Below, piece by piece: positions 16,949 to 27,200 of a DNA stretch of 64,000 nt (position 1 is the first letter of the stretch; every line of letters begins with the position of its first letter). Source of the DNA: Streptomyces sp. XY006. Its GTDB lineage: Bacteria > Actinomycetota > Actinomycetes > Streptomycetales > Streptomycetaceae. The notes below the pieces were generated by a model. That model saw only the letters and a program-made list of their open reading frames with translations, ran no database searches and was not told the DNA's origin. A program made the position numbers and the translations under genes. Location: positions 1 through 64,000 of the forward strand of contig NZ_NOKT01000019.1 of the NCBI RefSeq assembly GCF_002237655.1, in the 5' to 3' direction.

Positions 16949-17008
16949 ACCGCGATACTGCTGTGACACGATGAGCACTCGCCGTAATTCTCGGGTTGGC
17001 AGGGGAGC

Positions 17009-18385
17009 ATGAGCCGAGAACCGAACGCCCAGTTGATCGCGGTCATGGACGAAGCGAAGGTCTCCAACAAGGGACTGGCCAAGCGGATGAAAGACGCGGC
17101 CGCCCGGCGAGGGACCAGTCTCGGAACCACACACATCGCTGTGCAGCGCTGGCGAGACGGCGCCGGCATCAAGCCGGAGACAGCAGTGATCATGGCCGAG
17201 GTTCTGAGCACCAAGCTGGACCGCCGTGTCACGCCGGGTGATCTTGGCTTCTTCGACCAAACCCGGCCCACGACCCCAGAGCCGATCGGCTACCCAAGCA
17301 CCGTCCCCGAGGCCCTGTCGATGCTGGACGACCTTGCCCAGGAGCGCGCCGACGTCACCGCCTCAGACCCACTGAACATTGCGGACACCGACCTCAGCTC
17401 CGCCGTCCTGTCCTGGATGATCGCCCGACCCGACGGCGTCCAAGCCGACAGGCCCGCACACCAGCGAGTCGGCATGCGCGACGTCCGCGCGATCAGGGAT
17501 GCCGCCTCGATGTTCATGCAACTCGACTTCAAGTACGGCGGCGGCCACGGTCACAAGGCATTACGCCACTACTTCCGCCACGAGGTCCTTCCCCTGCTGA
17601 ACGCGAGCTACAGCGAGAAGGTGGGCATGGCACTGTTCGGGGCCGCCGCCGAGGTCTCCCAGTTGCTCGCATGGACCGCCTACGACGTCGGCAACCACCG
17701 ACTTGCCCACCGCTACCTCACGTCCACACTGCGGCTGTCCCAGGTCATCGATGACCGCATGTTCGGGTCGCGCATCCTGGGCAACCTGAGTCATCAGGCC
17801 AACTACCTGGACAACCACACCCAAGCCATCCAGCTTGCCCGCGCAGCCGTCGAGGGCGCCAAAGGCCGCGCCACCCCCCGAGCCATGGCCAACTACTGGG
17901 CCATGGAAGCCCGCGCCCTCTCCAACGCCGGCGACCGGCCAGGGGCAGCCGAGGCGATGAAGCAAGCAGAAGGACACTTCGAGCGGGCCGACAGCGCCGA
18001 CGACCCGGCATGGCTGAGCTACTTCGACGACGCTGAACTCTTGGGCGAGTTCTGCCACTGCTTCCGAGACCTCAAGATGCGCCGGGAAGCAGTCGAGCAC
18101 GCACAGCGCGCCGTCGACAGCACCGATCCGCAGTACGCCCGCACGCTGGGCTTCTGCCGCATGGTCCTCGCCCAGAGCCAGCTACTGAACGGCGAACTGG
18201 AAGCCGCCGTCACCACCGCGAGCCTGGCCGTGGACGGCGGCGACTCCCTCCAGTCCTCCCGCTTCCAGCGCTACGTCACCGACTTCCAGGCCGAGGTCAG
18301 CGCACACGCCACTCACCCCACCGTCGTTGCCTTCAACGAGCAAGTGAGCGAAGCTCTTGCCCGCCTGGACGACGAGGACGAGTAG
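17009..18385 (+). CDS. HTH/TPR transcriptional regulator (NsdA-like)
   Basis: 458 aa from ATG 17009 with AGGGGAG upstream. An N-terminal divergent HTH (~1-75: AKVSNKGLAKRMKDAAARRG...HIAVQRWRDG) is followed by helical repeats of TPR type to the C-terminus (LLAWTAYDVGNHRLAHRYLT, AIQLARAAVEGAK, ALSNAGDRPGAAEAMKQAEG). This architecture matches NsdA-family regulators, which repress sporulation and antibiotic production in Streptomyces. Carried on a mobile element it could alter host development (inference). Confidence 0.85.
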   Translation: MSREPNAQLIAVMDEAKVSNKGLAKRMKDAAARRGTSLGTTHIAVQRWRDGAGIKPETAVIMAEVLSTKLDRRVTPGDLGFFDQTRPTTPEPIGYPSTVPEALSMLDDLAQERADVTASDPLNIADTDLSSAVLSWMIARPDGVQADRPAHQRVGMRDVRAIRDAASMFMQLDFKYGGGHGHKALRHYFRHEVLPLLNASYSEKVGMALFGAAAEVSQLLAWTAYDVGNHRLAHRYLTSTLRLSQVIDDRMFGSRILGNLSHQANYLDNHTQAIQLARAAVEGAKGRATPRAMANYWAMEARALSNAGDRPGAAEAMKQAEGHFERADSADDPAWLSYFDDAELLGEFCHCFRDLKMRREAVEHAQRAVDSTDPQYARTLGFCRMVLAQSQLLNGELEAAVTTASLAVDGGDSLQSSRFQRYVTDFQAEVSAHATHPTVVAFNEQVSEALARLDDEDE

Positions 18386-18388
18386 CAG

Positions 18389-19303
18389 CTACCAGGGACG
18401 CCAATCACGCGGCGCATCGTCGTTGCGCAAGCCGGCGATGCGCCGACGGTACTCGGCCGCCGTCTCCTCGTTCTCCTGCACGTTCTGCATAAGCCAAGTC
18501 GTCATGCCGAACTCCTGAAGCCGCCGGAGCGTGTCGTAGCCGTGCCAGTCGTACAGGTCCCGCCCGTACGCCCTGACAAAGTCGCCGTACTGCTCATCGC
18601 TTTGCCACCCAAGGCTGTGATGCTCGACCGCCGTGACCATCAAGTCCCACTCAGGGTGATCGAAGCAGAAGGCCTCGAAGTCGATCAGGATCACCTCATC
18701 CCGATCGTTCACCATCAGGTTCTGCACGTGGGCATCACCGTGCACCGGTCCCTTCGGAGTCTCGAACCTCAACTCCTCGAACTGACCACGCAACTCCTGC
18801 CAGCGCTTGCGGAGGAAGACCCGGTCATCTTCAGAGATCGGCGCCTTGCTGATCCGCAGCTCTTGCTTGTCGAAGGGGTCGAAGGCAGGCAGCTCAAGGC
18901 CCGCGGGCACGCTCATGGAGTGCAGGTCCCTGAGGAGGCCGCCCAGTTCACCGTAGGTGGCCTTGCGGTCGCCCTCCACGATGAGGCGCCAGAAGGTCAC
19001 CGGGTGGCCGTCGATCAGCAAGGGCTGTTCCAGGCCGTCAATGAGTCGGGACGCCGGGAACCCCTCTGCAGCTAGCCATCTGGCTACAGCCACCTCGACA
19101 CGAGCCTTCGGCAACCACGGTTCGCCCCTAGCCACTCTAACGATCACGGGCGCCGTGGCCAGTCGGAACAGCGCGTTCTCTCCCAACCGGATCAGCTCAG
19201 CGCCTCTATCGTCAAGCCCCGCAGCCCGGCACGCGGCACTCATCACCCGCGTAGCCATGGCCGACGTGAACCCCTCTTCCGATCGAGCAGCGTCAACCGC
19301 CAT
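18389..19303 (-). CDS. Aminoglycoside phosphotransferase (APH)-fold kinase
   Basis: 304 aa from ATG 19303 (GGGGAG upstream). It has the APH/choline-kinase motifs: Brenner loop PVHGDAHVQNLMV (catalytic Asp, near residue 194) and the metal site VILIDFEAFCFDHPEWDL (near 210). N-lobe: VIVRVARGEP. Such proteins phosphorylate small molecules or act as regulators; resistance to an aminoglycoside is not implied. It converges on the NsdA-like regulator (4 bp between stops). Confidence 0.88.
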   Translation of the reverse strand: MAVDAARSEEGFTSAMATRVMSAACRAAGLDDRGAELIRLGENALFRLATAPVIVRVARGEPWLPKARVEVAVARWLAAEGFPASRLIDGLEQPLLIDGHPVTFWRLIVEGDRKATYGELGGLLRDLHSMSVPAGLELPAFDPFDKQELRISKAPISEDDRVFLRKRWQELRGQFEELRFETPKGPVHGDAHVQNLMVNDRDEVILIDFEAFCFDHPEWDLMVTAVEHHSLGWQSDEQYGDFVRAYGRDLYDWHGYDTLRRLQEFGMTTWLMQNVQENEETAAEYRRRIAGLRNDDAPRDWRPW

Positions 19304-19641
19304 GCCCGTACCAGCTCCCCTAGTCGCACGCGATCAACCGGCACGGCTATGGGTGACCAACCCGGCGCGCACCAGACACACGACCACGACGGTACCCAGG
19401 GGCACGGTGGCTCAGCGAGAGCGGGAGCTATCAACCTGGGAAGGAAGCTTGGGTCCTCCACGGCCGACTATTGGGTTGACCTGCGGTGGAACGGCGAAGA
19501 GGTCTGTCTGACTAGCTGCCTGGTCCCCACTCTTCCCTGTGGCTCCGCGCCCGATCTGGCACGCGTCTGACACAGGCATGTAGTGAATCGGGGAGCCCAA
19601 CAGGCTTCCCTGTTCACTGTGCGATTCGTCAGACTGGGTCT
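19304..19641. other. Intergenic region, no convincing gene
   Basis: Short open frames on both strands lack Shine-Dalgarno sequences and coherent composition. An imperfect inverted repeat (GTGAA...CGGGGAGCC / GGCTTCCCTG...TTCAC) spans about 19583-19619, just upstream of the next gene, and may be an operator or hairpin. Confidence 0.4.
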
Positions 19642-19932
19642 GTGGATGACCGACCAACGCCCGGTGCACTGGCACCCAATCGCCACTCCGTCCTGGAAGA
19701 TGCCTTGGCGCTGTTTGAGGCGGACCTCAACGCGGACGATCCGACTCGCCGTCAGGCGGCGCAGCTCACGAATCTTTGCGTGCAAGTTTTTCAGGAGTAC
19801 GCCACGCTCATGCAGGAGGCGGACCAGCACCTCCCCAAAGAAGCGCGAGACAGAATCATCCCTGAACACATGGAACGGTCCATTGAGGGGCTTTCCCGCC
19901 TCGCGGAAATCTTGGGCGTCGATCTTGATTGA
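19642..19932 (+). CDS. Hypothetical protein (96 aa)
   Basis: GTG 19642, weak Shine-Dalgarno. Acidic, helical protein: LEDALALFEADLNADDPTRR, LTNLCVQVFQEYATLMQEA, ERSIEGLSRLAEILGV. No family recognised. Upstream of and convergent with the DUF2510 gene; a small regulatory or immunity-like protein is conceivable, without evidence. Confidence 0.6.
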   Translation: MDDRPTPGALAPNRHSVLEDALALFEADLNADDPTRRQAAQLTNLCVQVFQEYATLMQEADQHLPKEARDRIIPEHMERSIEGLSRLAEILGVDLD

Positions 19933-20063
19933 AACCCTACGCTGTATCGGCCCAGGCCATCGCTGGCATCACTTTTCGTGGGCGTCTCCCAGAGCGCGCA
20001 CATCAGCCACATAGCGACTATTCCGAGACCCTGGTCGTCAACCTCACCTGAGAGTAGCCGTTG

Positions 20064-20900
20064 CTATAACTCACCCTCAGTCAAGCGTGGCGCCTCTTTC
20101 ATCGCCGCGTTTCGCAACCGCGCATCCTCGAAATCAGCGTTTCGACCGCTACCAAAGAGCTTCATGAACTCCGCTAGTGCACCTTCGTCACGCAAAGAAG
20201 AATTTGATTCCAGCATCAACCTGATTCGATCCGCACCTTGCCGAGCCGTGAGCTTCTCCATCTCACGCTGAGATTCCAGAGTCGCAGCGTCAGCATCTTT
20301 GATGCAAGCAGTGGATATGCGCCTCCACAACTCTTCCCCGATTGCCCCAGCCTTCAGCCACGCAAGGACAAGCTCCTGCCACTCTGCGCTGCTCATAATG
20401 ATTCTGGACTCTTCGAGCGGCTGCGTTGCTGGCGCGTGGGAAGTCGTTGCTACCGGCGCGGGCGTGGCCGCAGTTCTACGTGTCGGCGCGAAGCGGTTGG
20501 TCCACGCGACCCCATCCCAGTAGCGCAGCTGTGTCGCATCGAATCTGTCGACGTACCAGCCAGCCGGTGCCGCCGGGGCCGGTTCGAACAACCCCCTTAC
20601 CCTCGATTTCGATGGGGCGGCACTCTTCCGCTTCGACTTTCTATCGTTCCACCAACTCTTGGCGTGCAGCCGAACCTCATCGATGGCCCTGTCAACAGCC
20701 CTCTCAATGACATGAGAAAGCACGTCAGTGGCAATCTGGGTGACTATGGAGGGTTCATTCACGTCATAAATCTTGACCTGCCCCTTGACCCCTTTCGATC
20801 CAGGAACATAAAGATTTGGGCTCTGTGCTCCATCATCGTCTCTTGATCGCCCAAGCTGGGCTTCGTCTGGATATGTAATCCAGACCTTTTTTCTAGCCAT
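20064..20900 (-). CDS. DUF2510 domain protein next to the type I R-M operon
   Basis: 278 aa from ATG 20900 (MARKKVWITYPDEAQLG); an in-frame ATG at 20993 adds 31 residues and cannot be excluded. Residues ~1-100 are an uncharacterised N-domain ending in a basic helix. Residues ~107-140 form the DUF2510 motif (APAGWYVDRFDATQLRYWDG, AWTNRF). The C-terminus is helical (MSSAEWQELVLAWLKAGAIG). Its codons are visibly less GC-rich than its neighbours, a sign of separate origin. It is co-directional with and 240 bp downstream of hsdM, so it may belong to the same defence cargo. Confidence 0.78.
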   Translation of the reverse strand: MARKKVWITYPDEAQLGRSRDDDGAQSPNLYVPGSKGVKGQVKIYDVNEPSIVTQIATDVLSHVIERAVDRAIDEVRLHAKSWWNDRKSKRKSAAPSKSRVRGLFEPAPAAPAGWYVDRFDATQLRYWDGVAWTNRFAPTRRTAATPAPVATTSHAPATQPLEESRIIMSSAEWQELVLAWLKAGAIGEELWRRISTACIKDADAATLESQREMEKLTARQGADRIRLMLESNSSLRDEGALAEFMKLFGSGRNADFEDARLRNAAMKEAPRLTEGEL

Positions 20901-21140
20901 TCGCCGCCCTGAGCTTGCGGGAGCGGCTTTGGTCGTTCGGTCCTCGTGGCTGGGGCCGGGCCCCTCAATGTTCTCGTTGTCGGTATGAGACATGTGGCGC
21001 CCCAAGAGTGCTGTGAGTTCTTTCCATGTTGCGTCAGTAACGCCATAGTCGAGGTGAGGCCACCTCGTCGCCGTCAGCCCCTTCGCCCCCCCCCGAGGAG
21101 ATCGGGGAGCATGCCTAAGCCACTGGAACGACATTGGGCA

Positions 21141-22724
21141 CTAATTGGTCGGCCCCTCGGAGGGAGGAGTGTGAGTCAGGTTCGGGTCTCCGGATGCGTT
21201 CGGTACAGGCATTCCGTTACTCCGCACCTGTTGGAGCGTGTCTGCAATTGCAGCGAACTCCTCCAGGGCGGCCTGGAGGTCTTCGACGATCTCGGCAGCC
21301 AGGATCTCCGGCGCGGGGAGGTTGTCGGCGTCGTCGAGGCTCGGGTCACGGAGCCAGGTGATGTCGAGGTTCGCCTTGTCGCGGGCGACCAGTTCCTCGT
21401 ACGTGAACGCCTTGAAGCGTTCTGACTCCACCCGCTTGGAGCGGTCGTCAGGCTGGAAGCACTGTACGAAGTCTTCGAGGTGGGCCCGCGTGAGCGGGTT
21501 CTGCTTGAGCGTGAAGTGCTGGGCCGTACGGAAGTCGTAAACCCACAGCTTCTCCGTCCACGGTTGGTTCGGGCGGGCCGGCTTGCGCTCGAAGAACAGC
21601 ACGTTGGCCTTGACGCCGCCCGCGTAGAAGATGCCGGTGGGCAGGCGGAGCAGGGTGTGGACGTCGTACTCGTTCAGCAGGCGCCGGCGGATGGTCTCGC
21701 CCGCGCCGCCCTCGAAAAGGACATTGTCGGGGACGACGACCGCAGCGCGGCCGTGGATCTCCAGCAGCGAGGCGATGTGCTGCACGAAGTTGAGCTGTTT
21801 GTTGGTCGTGGTGACCCAGAAGTCGCGGCGCTCGTAGGCGATCGCCTCGCGGGCGGCGGAACCGTCGTCGCCGTAGACGGTGATGGACGACTTCTTGCCG
21901 AAGGGCGGGTTGGCCAGCACCAGACTCGCGCGCTTGTCTGGCGGGGCGGCGAGGGCGTCCCGGGTGCGGACCAGGGCCGGTCCGGTGGGGTGGCCGATAC
22001 CGTGCAGGAAGAGGTTCATCGCGGCGAGGCGCGCAGTGTTCCGGACCAGCTCAGTGCCCCAGATGCCGCCGCTACTGAGGTGCTTGCGCTGCTCGGGGGT
22101 GAGCTGGTTGCCGTACTCGTGGAGGATGTACTCGGCGGCGGCCAGCAGGAAGCCGCCGGTTCCGCAGGCGGGGTCGGTGATCGTGTCGTCTGGGGTCGGA
22201 CGGACGCAGTCGATGACGGCCTGGATCAGCGCCCGCGGGGTGAAGTACTGGCCCGCGCCGGACTTGATGTCCTCCGCGCCACGGGACAGCAGTTCCTCGT
22301 AGGCGTCGCCCTTGATGTCGGTCTTCTGACCCGACCAGCTCTCCTTGTCGATCAGGTCCTTGACCAAGCGCTTGAGCTTGGCGGGGTCGTGGATGCGGTT
22401 ACGGGCCCCGTTGAAGATCAGGTGGAAGGTGGTGTCCTTGCGCTGGTTGCCGAGGTCTTCGAGGAGTTCGGCGTAGGCGGTTTCGAGGGCGGCACCGTCG
22501 TTCTTCAGCAGCTCGGGCCAGCCACGGCCCTCCCAGACCGAGCCCTCGGGCATGATCTGCTCGCGAAACATCGGGGGGCGGGACTGTGCCTCGTGCGCCA
22601 TCTTGAGGAACACGAGAAGCGTCAACTGCTCGACGTAGTCGATGGTGGATACGCCGTCGTCACGCAGGACGTGGCAGTAGCTCCAGAGCTTGTCGACGAG
22701 CCGACGGGCCTCGGTGGTGGTCAC
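21141..22724 (-). CDS. hsdM: Type I restriction-modification DNA methyltransferase subunit
   Basis: 527 aa. HsdM_N helical domain at ~5-125. N6-adenine methylase domain: GQYFTPRALIQAVI (~158-171), SAM motif I DPACGTGGF (184-192), catalytic motif IV NPPF (272-275). C-terminal extension ~430-527 is helical and acidic and should dock HsdS. Two HsdM bind one HsdS to methylate adenines in the bipartite target. The start overlaps the hsdS stop by 4 bp; the operon order is R-S-M. Confidence 0.96.
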   Translation of the reverse strand: MTTTEARRLVDKLWSYCHVLRDDGVSTIDYVEQLTLLVFLKMAHEAQSRPPMFREQIMPEGSVWEGRGWPELLKNDGAALETAYAELLEDLGNQRKDTTFHLIFNGARNRIHDPAKLKRLVKDLIDKESWSGQKTDIKGDAYEELLSRGAEDIKSGAGQYFTPRALIQAVIDCVRPTPDDTITDPACGTGGFLLAAAEYILHEYGNQLTPEQRKHLSSGGIWGTELVRNTARLAAMNLFLHGIGHPTGPALVRTRDALAAPPDKRASLVLANPPFGKKSSITVYGDDGSAAREAIAYERRDFWVTTTNKQLNFVQHIASLLEIHGRAAVVVPDNVLFEGGAGETIRRRLLNEYDVHTLLRLPTGIFYAGGVKANVLFFERKPARPNQPWTEKLWVYDFRTAQHFTLKQNPLTRAHLEDFVQCFQPDDRSKRVESERFKAFTYEELVARDKANLDITWLRDPSLDDADNLPAPEILAAEIVEDLQAALEEFAAIADTLQQVRSNGMPVPNASGDPNLTHTPPSEGPTN

Positions 22725-24220
22725 GAGGGGATCTCCAGGTCAAGGGTGGGCTGGGTGGCGGTGGCGAGGGCGGGAGCGTCGGCCGGGGGCGGCGGAGGTG
22801 CGTCCGGTACGGGTGCGGTGTCCGGCGTGCGCTTGCGCTGGGCGGGCGTCCGGCGAGGGCTTCGGCGCCGGGACTTGGTCGCTCCGGCCGCCTCACGCTC
22901 GGCGCGGATGCGGTCGAGCAGGGCGTCGGCGGGCTCGTCGGCGGGGTCCTGGGGGATGAGGCGGCCGGCGAATGCTTCGGCAAGGAGAGTGCGGCGGAGG
23001 GCCTCGCCTTTCAGCGAAGCGTCGTCGACTGCACTGGTAAGGCGCCGAACTGATGCGTCGATCTCATCCAGCGCGACAGTGAGCGAACGCTGTTCTTCAA
23101 GCGGGGGCAACGGAATCGGCAGCGAGCCCAACTTCTTCAAGTTGAGGTTGTACTGTCCCGCTGTTGAAGCCGCTGCTGACTCGATGAGCTGCCGCCAAGG
23201 GCGGGTGGAAAGAATCCTGGAAACCCAATCAGGGAAAGCATCATCCGTCTTGATCTTAAAGCGGATCAAATAAGATGCAAAGGCGTAGTCAGTATCCTCA
23301 CGCGATACCGCCACGCGTCCGATCAGGTCTCTGCTTCCGTTTGTACGAACAACGAGCAAGTCCCCAGCACTTACCTTGTACGCGTCTAGGTCAAGGTCTG
23401 CTTCCAGCGCATACTTCAGGTCTGCGGTGTTGATGGTTCCACTCTGAATATTGGGAATACGCAAAACTGCGCCGCCTGCGCCATCGTAACCGCACTTCGT
23501 GGATGTGCCGTAACCGGATGAGTGCGAGATGTCACTGAGCCGCACCATTTGCCATTCGCCTGGAAGCGGCTGCTCTGCCGCACCAGCTTGCGGGGACGGC
23601 ACAATCTCACGTTCGCGACTCGCCTTGTACGCCAACAATTTACTGCGCACCTGGGCAGCACTACCTGCTGCCGCGTCGAGCCGCGACAGTTGCTCTTCGA
23701 GCGCGGCAACGATGCGCCGCTGCTCCTTCAGCGGAGGCACCGGCACCTGCCATGCCGCAAGCCTCGCGGCTCCGATGTGGTGGATGCCCACGCCGCGTGA
23801 GTGTTCAACGAAGGCTCCGCGCATCGCCTCGCTGCGCAAAAAATGCAGCAGATACTGCGGATCGACACCGTAGCTCCGGACCCTGATCAGCGTGTTCTGC
23901 AAGCAGCAGTTGGGGATTTGATCGTTCCAGATAGCGGGCTTACCGACCTCGGAGGCGCTACCAGATGCCTCACTCAGTACGATGTCCCCCTTCTTCAAAC
24001 CGTAGACAGCAACCTCGTCATCCGTGAAGTTCATTTCCTTCACGTCGTCAAGCTTGAGCCCATTCCAGTCCACATTCGCAGCCCGCAGATACGGCCGCAT
24101 TTGCGTGCCGGAGTGATTCTTGGGCGACCGCTGTCGACCGAGCCGCACCTCAGCGACCTCATCCAGCCGAACCCGGACCCACCCCTTCGGAGCCCCCGAA
24201 TGAATACCGCCCTCGCTCAC
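22721..24220 (-). CDS. hsdS: Type I restriction-modification specificity subunit
   Basis: 499 aa with two target-recognition domains (~12-165 and ~225-375), each followed by a conserved helix (PLKEQRRIVAALEEQLSRLD near 165-190; PLEEQRSLTVALDEIDASVR near 375-395) that sets spacing between half-sites. The TRD-coding segments (~23100-23550 and ~23750-24150) are less GC-rich than the rest, typical of shuffled TRDs. A Pro/Arg/Ala-rich linker and a terminal QPTLDLEIPS follow (~425-499). Start overlaps the hsdR stop by 4 bp. The target sequence cannot be predicted. Confidence 0.95.
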   Translation of the reverse strand: MSEGGIHSGAPKGWVRVRLDEVAEVRLGRQRSPKNHSGTQMRPYLRAANVDWNGLKLDDVKEMNFTDDEVAVYGLKKGDIVLSEASGSASEVGKPAIWNDQIPNCCLQNTLIRVRSYGVDPQYLLHFLRSEAMRGAFVEHSRGVGIHHIGAARLAAWQVPVPPLKEQRRIVAALEEQLSRLDAAAGSAAQVRSKLLAYKASREREIVPSPQAGAAEQPLPGEWQMVRLSDISHSSGYGTSTKCGYDGAGGAVLRIPNIQSGTINTADLKYALEADLDLDAYKVSAGDLLVVRTNGSRDLIGRVAVSREDTDYAFASYLIRFKIKTDDAFPDWVSRILSTRPWRQLIESAAASTAGQYNLNLKKLGSLPIPLPPLEEQRSLTVALDEIDASVRRLTSAVDDASLKGEALRRTLLAEAFAGRLIPQDPADEPADALLDRIRAEREAAGATKSRRRSPRRTPAQRKRTPDTAPVPDAPPPPPADAPALATATQPTLDLEIPS

Positions 24221-27200
24221 GCGCCCAACTCCCGTCCCAATTCGTTTAGAATTTCAGCCCCCCGGTCGGCCCCGAAGTCCCGCAGGAATCCGTCCACGCC
24301 CCCGCGCTCGATGAAGGGTACGTCCTTCAGGTGCTCGGGCTCGATCGCCGCATCCGTCGCTATCACGTCGACGATCCTGTCGAGCCACCACGCCTGGTCC
24401 GGGGTGAACACCGCCCCCGCCTGCTCCTGCCGGGCCCGCCAGGCCGCGTACCGTTCCTCGACCAGCGCCCGATACGGCCGTACCTCCTGGTCCAGCCCCA
24501 ACTCGAAGCGGAGCAGGCCGATCAGGTCCACCACGCCGGCCGCTCCTCGCGGGTGCCGGGACGCCTTGCCCAGCTGCACGTAAGCGTCGTAAAGCCGGGC
24601 CGGGGTCCACTGGAACGGGGGGCGTTCGATCTTCCGTGCCAGGTCGCGCAGGCGCCGGTAGACCTCCTTCGGGTCGCGTCGCTCGCCGAAGGCGAGGCTG
24701 AGCGCGGCGATCTCGTCACGGTGGTCCTTTAGGTACTGCTGCCAGGACGACACGCGGCGGATGGCCAGCTCCTCCGCCGTGATGCCGCGCGCCTCCTTCA
24801 CCTCGTCCACGCTGACCTCGTCGATGACGATGTCGTGGGCGCGGCGCATCGACAGCAGGCGGTCGCGCAGCTCGCCGTTGGAGGCGATCGGCTTCAGCGC
24901 GTCGAGCATGTCCTGCCGGACCTGCTTCTCGCCGCCGATGCGCCGGGCCCGCTCCTGCTGGTCGGGGTCAACGGAGCGGACCAGGCCGCCGACGATCTCC
25001 CGGAGCGGCTGCCCGGCCAGCTCCTCGACCTCCTCGCGCTCCTCGGGGGTGAGCTGCCGGTCGAGGCGGGCGAGGCGGCCAGCCAGGGTGGCGACCTCGT
25101 CCTCCGTCATTGCCAGACCGGCCGTCTTGGCCATCAGCCGCTCCAGCGGGATCTTCCGCTCGGAGACGCGGTTGAGCGGGCGCGCGTCCACGCGGGGCGA
25201 GTCCGTGACGCCGACCGCGTCGACGATCACGAACCGTTCCTTGACCTCGGCGTCCGGCGTGACCGCCTGGAACTCCGCCGGGTCCACGGTGCGCGAACCG
25301 CGCCCCTTCATCTGCTCGAAGTAGGCCCAGCTCTTGACGTCCCGCAGGAAGAACACGCACTCCAGTGGCGGGATGTCGGTCCCGGTAGCGATCATGTCCA
25401 CGGTGACCGCGATCCGCAGCTCCGGGCTGTTGCGGAATGCCTTGATCAGTTCCGCCGGCCGCTTCGCCGCGTGTGTGATCTTCATGCAGAAGTCGTCACC
25501 CTCGCCGAAGACCTGCCGCACGGTCTGGACGATCTCGTCGGCGTGGTTGTCGTCCACAGCGAAGATCAGGGTCTTAGGCACATGCGTGCGAGCCCGCTGT
25601 ACGTCGCCCTCCCCGACCGGCGGGAAGATGTCGGTGAACAGGTGCTTGCGGAAGGTCTCAATGACGAGTTTCAGCTGCCCCTTGCTGATGACCTGGCGGC
25701 CCAGCTGGGACGCCTTCCACTCCAGGTCCTCCTCAAGCTCCTGGTAACGCTCCCTCCGGGTCTTCCGCTCTCGCATCGGCACGACCGTCTCGGCGGGGAT
25801 CGTGCTGCCGTTCTCGCCCAGTTCCGTACGGATGCGGAAGACGTCGAAGTCGACGTTGACGCCGTCGGCGACGGCCTGCTCGTAGGGGTACTCGCTCACC
25901 AGGTTCTGGAAGAAGAAGCCGAAGGTCTGCTTGACCGGGGTGGCGGTGAGGCCGACCAGGTGGGCGTCGAAGTACTCCAGGACCGCGCGCCACTTGCCGT
26001 AGATGGAGCGGTGGCACTCGTCGACGACGATCAGATCGAAGGACTCCGGTGGCAGGGCCGGGTTGTAACTGACCGTCACGGGCTCGTCGACGAGGTCGTA
26101 GCGGTCCAGGGCCTCGTTGTCGTCGTCGGCGCTCGGCACCGCCTGGCCCGTCAGGGCTAGCCACAGCCGCTGCACCGTGGACACCACGACGTGCGCGGAG
26201 CCGAGGACGGTGTCGCCCGCGAGGCGCTGCACGACGTACAGCTCGGTGAACTTGCGGCCGTCGTCCGGGGTGTCAAAGTTCTCGAACTCGGTGGCAGCCT
26301 GGCTGCCGAGGTTGTTGCGGTCGACAAGGAAGAGGACGCGCTTGGCGCTGGCGTGCTTGAGTAGCCGGTAGCTTTCGCTGACCACGGTGTAGGTCTTGCC
26401 AGCGCCGGTCGCCATCTGGATCAGGGCACGGGGGTCGTCCTTGGCCAGGGACCGCTCCAAACCCTTGATCGCCGTCACCTGGGCCGGGCGCAGATCCTCC
26501 GGATCGAGAAAGGTCTGCGGCAGACGGCGCATCCGGGACCGCAGGGTCGGTGCAGCGGGATCGGCGTCGGCCTCCTCGACCCAGCGCGCGATCGTGTCCG
26601 GGCGGTGCACGGCGAAGACGTCACGGGTACGCGGCGAGGGGTCGAGGTCATTGTGGAAGCGGACGGTGTTGCCGTCGGCGACGTACCGAAAGGGCAGGCT
26701 GGCGCGCCAGGCGCTGAGCTGCTGGCTGCGGGTAAGCCCGGTGGCGTAGCGGGCGGCCTGCTGCATAGCGGCCTCCAGGTCGGCGCCCTCCCGCTTGGCC
26801 TCTATGACGCCGACCAGTCGCTGGTCGACGTAGAGAAGGTAGTCGGCGCGGCCGACGGCAGTGGAGACCTCCCGGACGGCGACGCCACGGCCCGCGAAGA
26901 GGTTCTTGGCCTTCTCGTCCTGGACAGTCCAGCCCGCCTTCTCCAGGATGCAGTCGAGCTCGGCACGTACCTGTGCCTCGCTCATGGGCGGACGGGCGGC
27001 CTTCTGGGCGTGCGCGATGAACTCGTCACGCTGGGAGGCCCCGTCCAGCGGGCGAGCGGCCGAACGGGACTCCAGGGCCGGAGTCGTCAGTTCGGTGATC
27101 TTCTCACTCAGTTCGGCGATCAGGTCGTGCAGCGCGGCCCGCTCGGCCTCCGCACGGGCCAGTTCCGCCTCGGCCTGCTCGCGGGCGGCCCGCTCGCGCT

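Noticed and set aside
18389..19303. Aminoglycoside resistance gene
   Set aside because: The APH fold is clear, but the family includes many kinases of unrelated substrates, and nothing here points to antibiotic modification.
19349..19570. 73-codon open frame on the plus strand
   Set aside because: No ribosome binding site, His/Gly/Thr-rich start and no coherent domain.
22721..24220. Possible phase-variable (invertible) hsdS locus
   Set aside because: Only one hsdS gene, with no inverted partial copy or nearby recombinase other than the element integrase.
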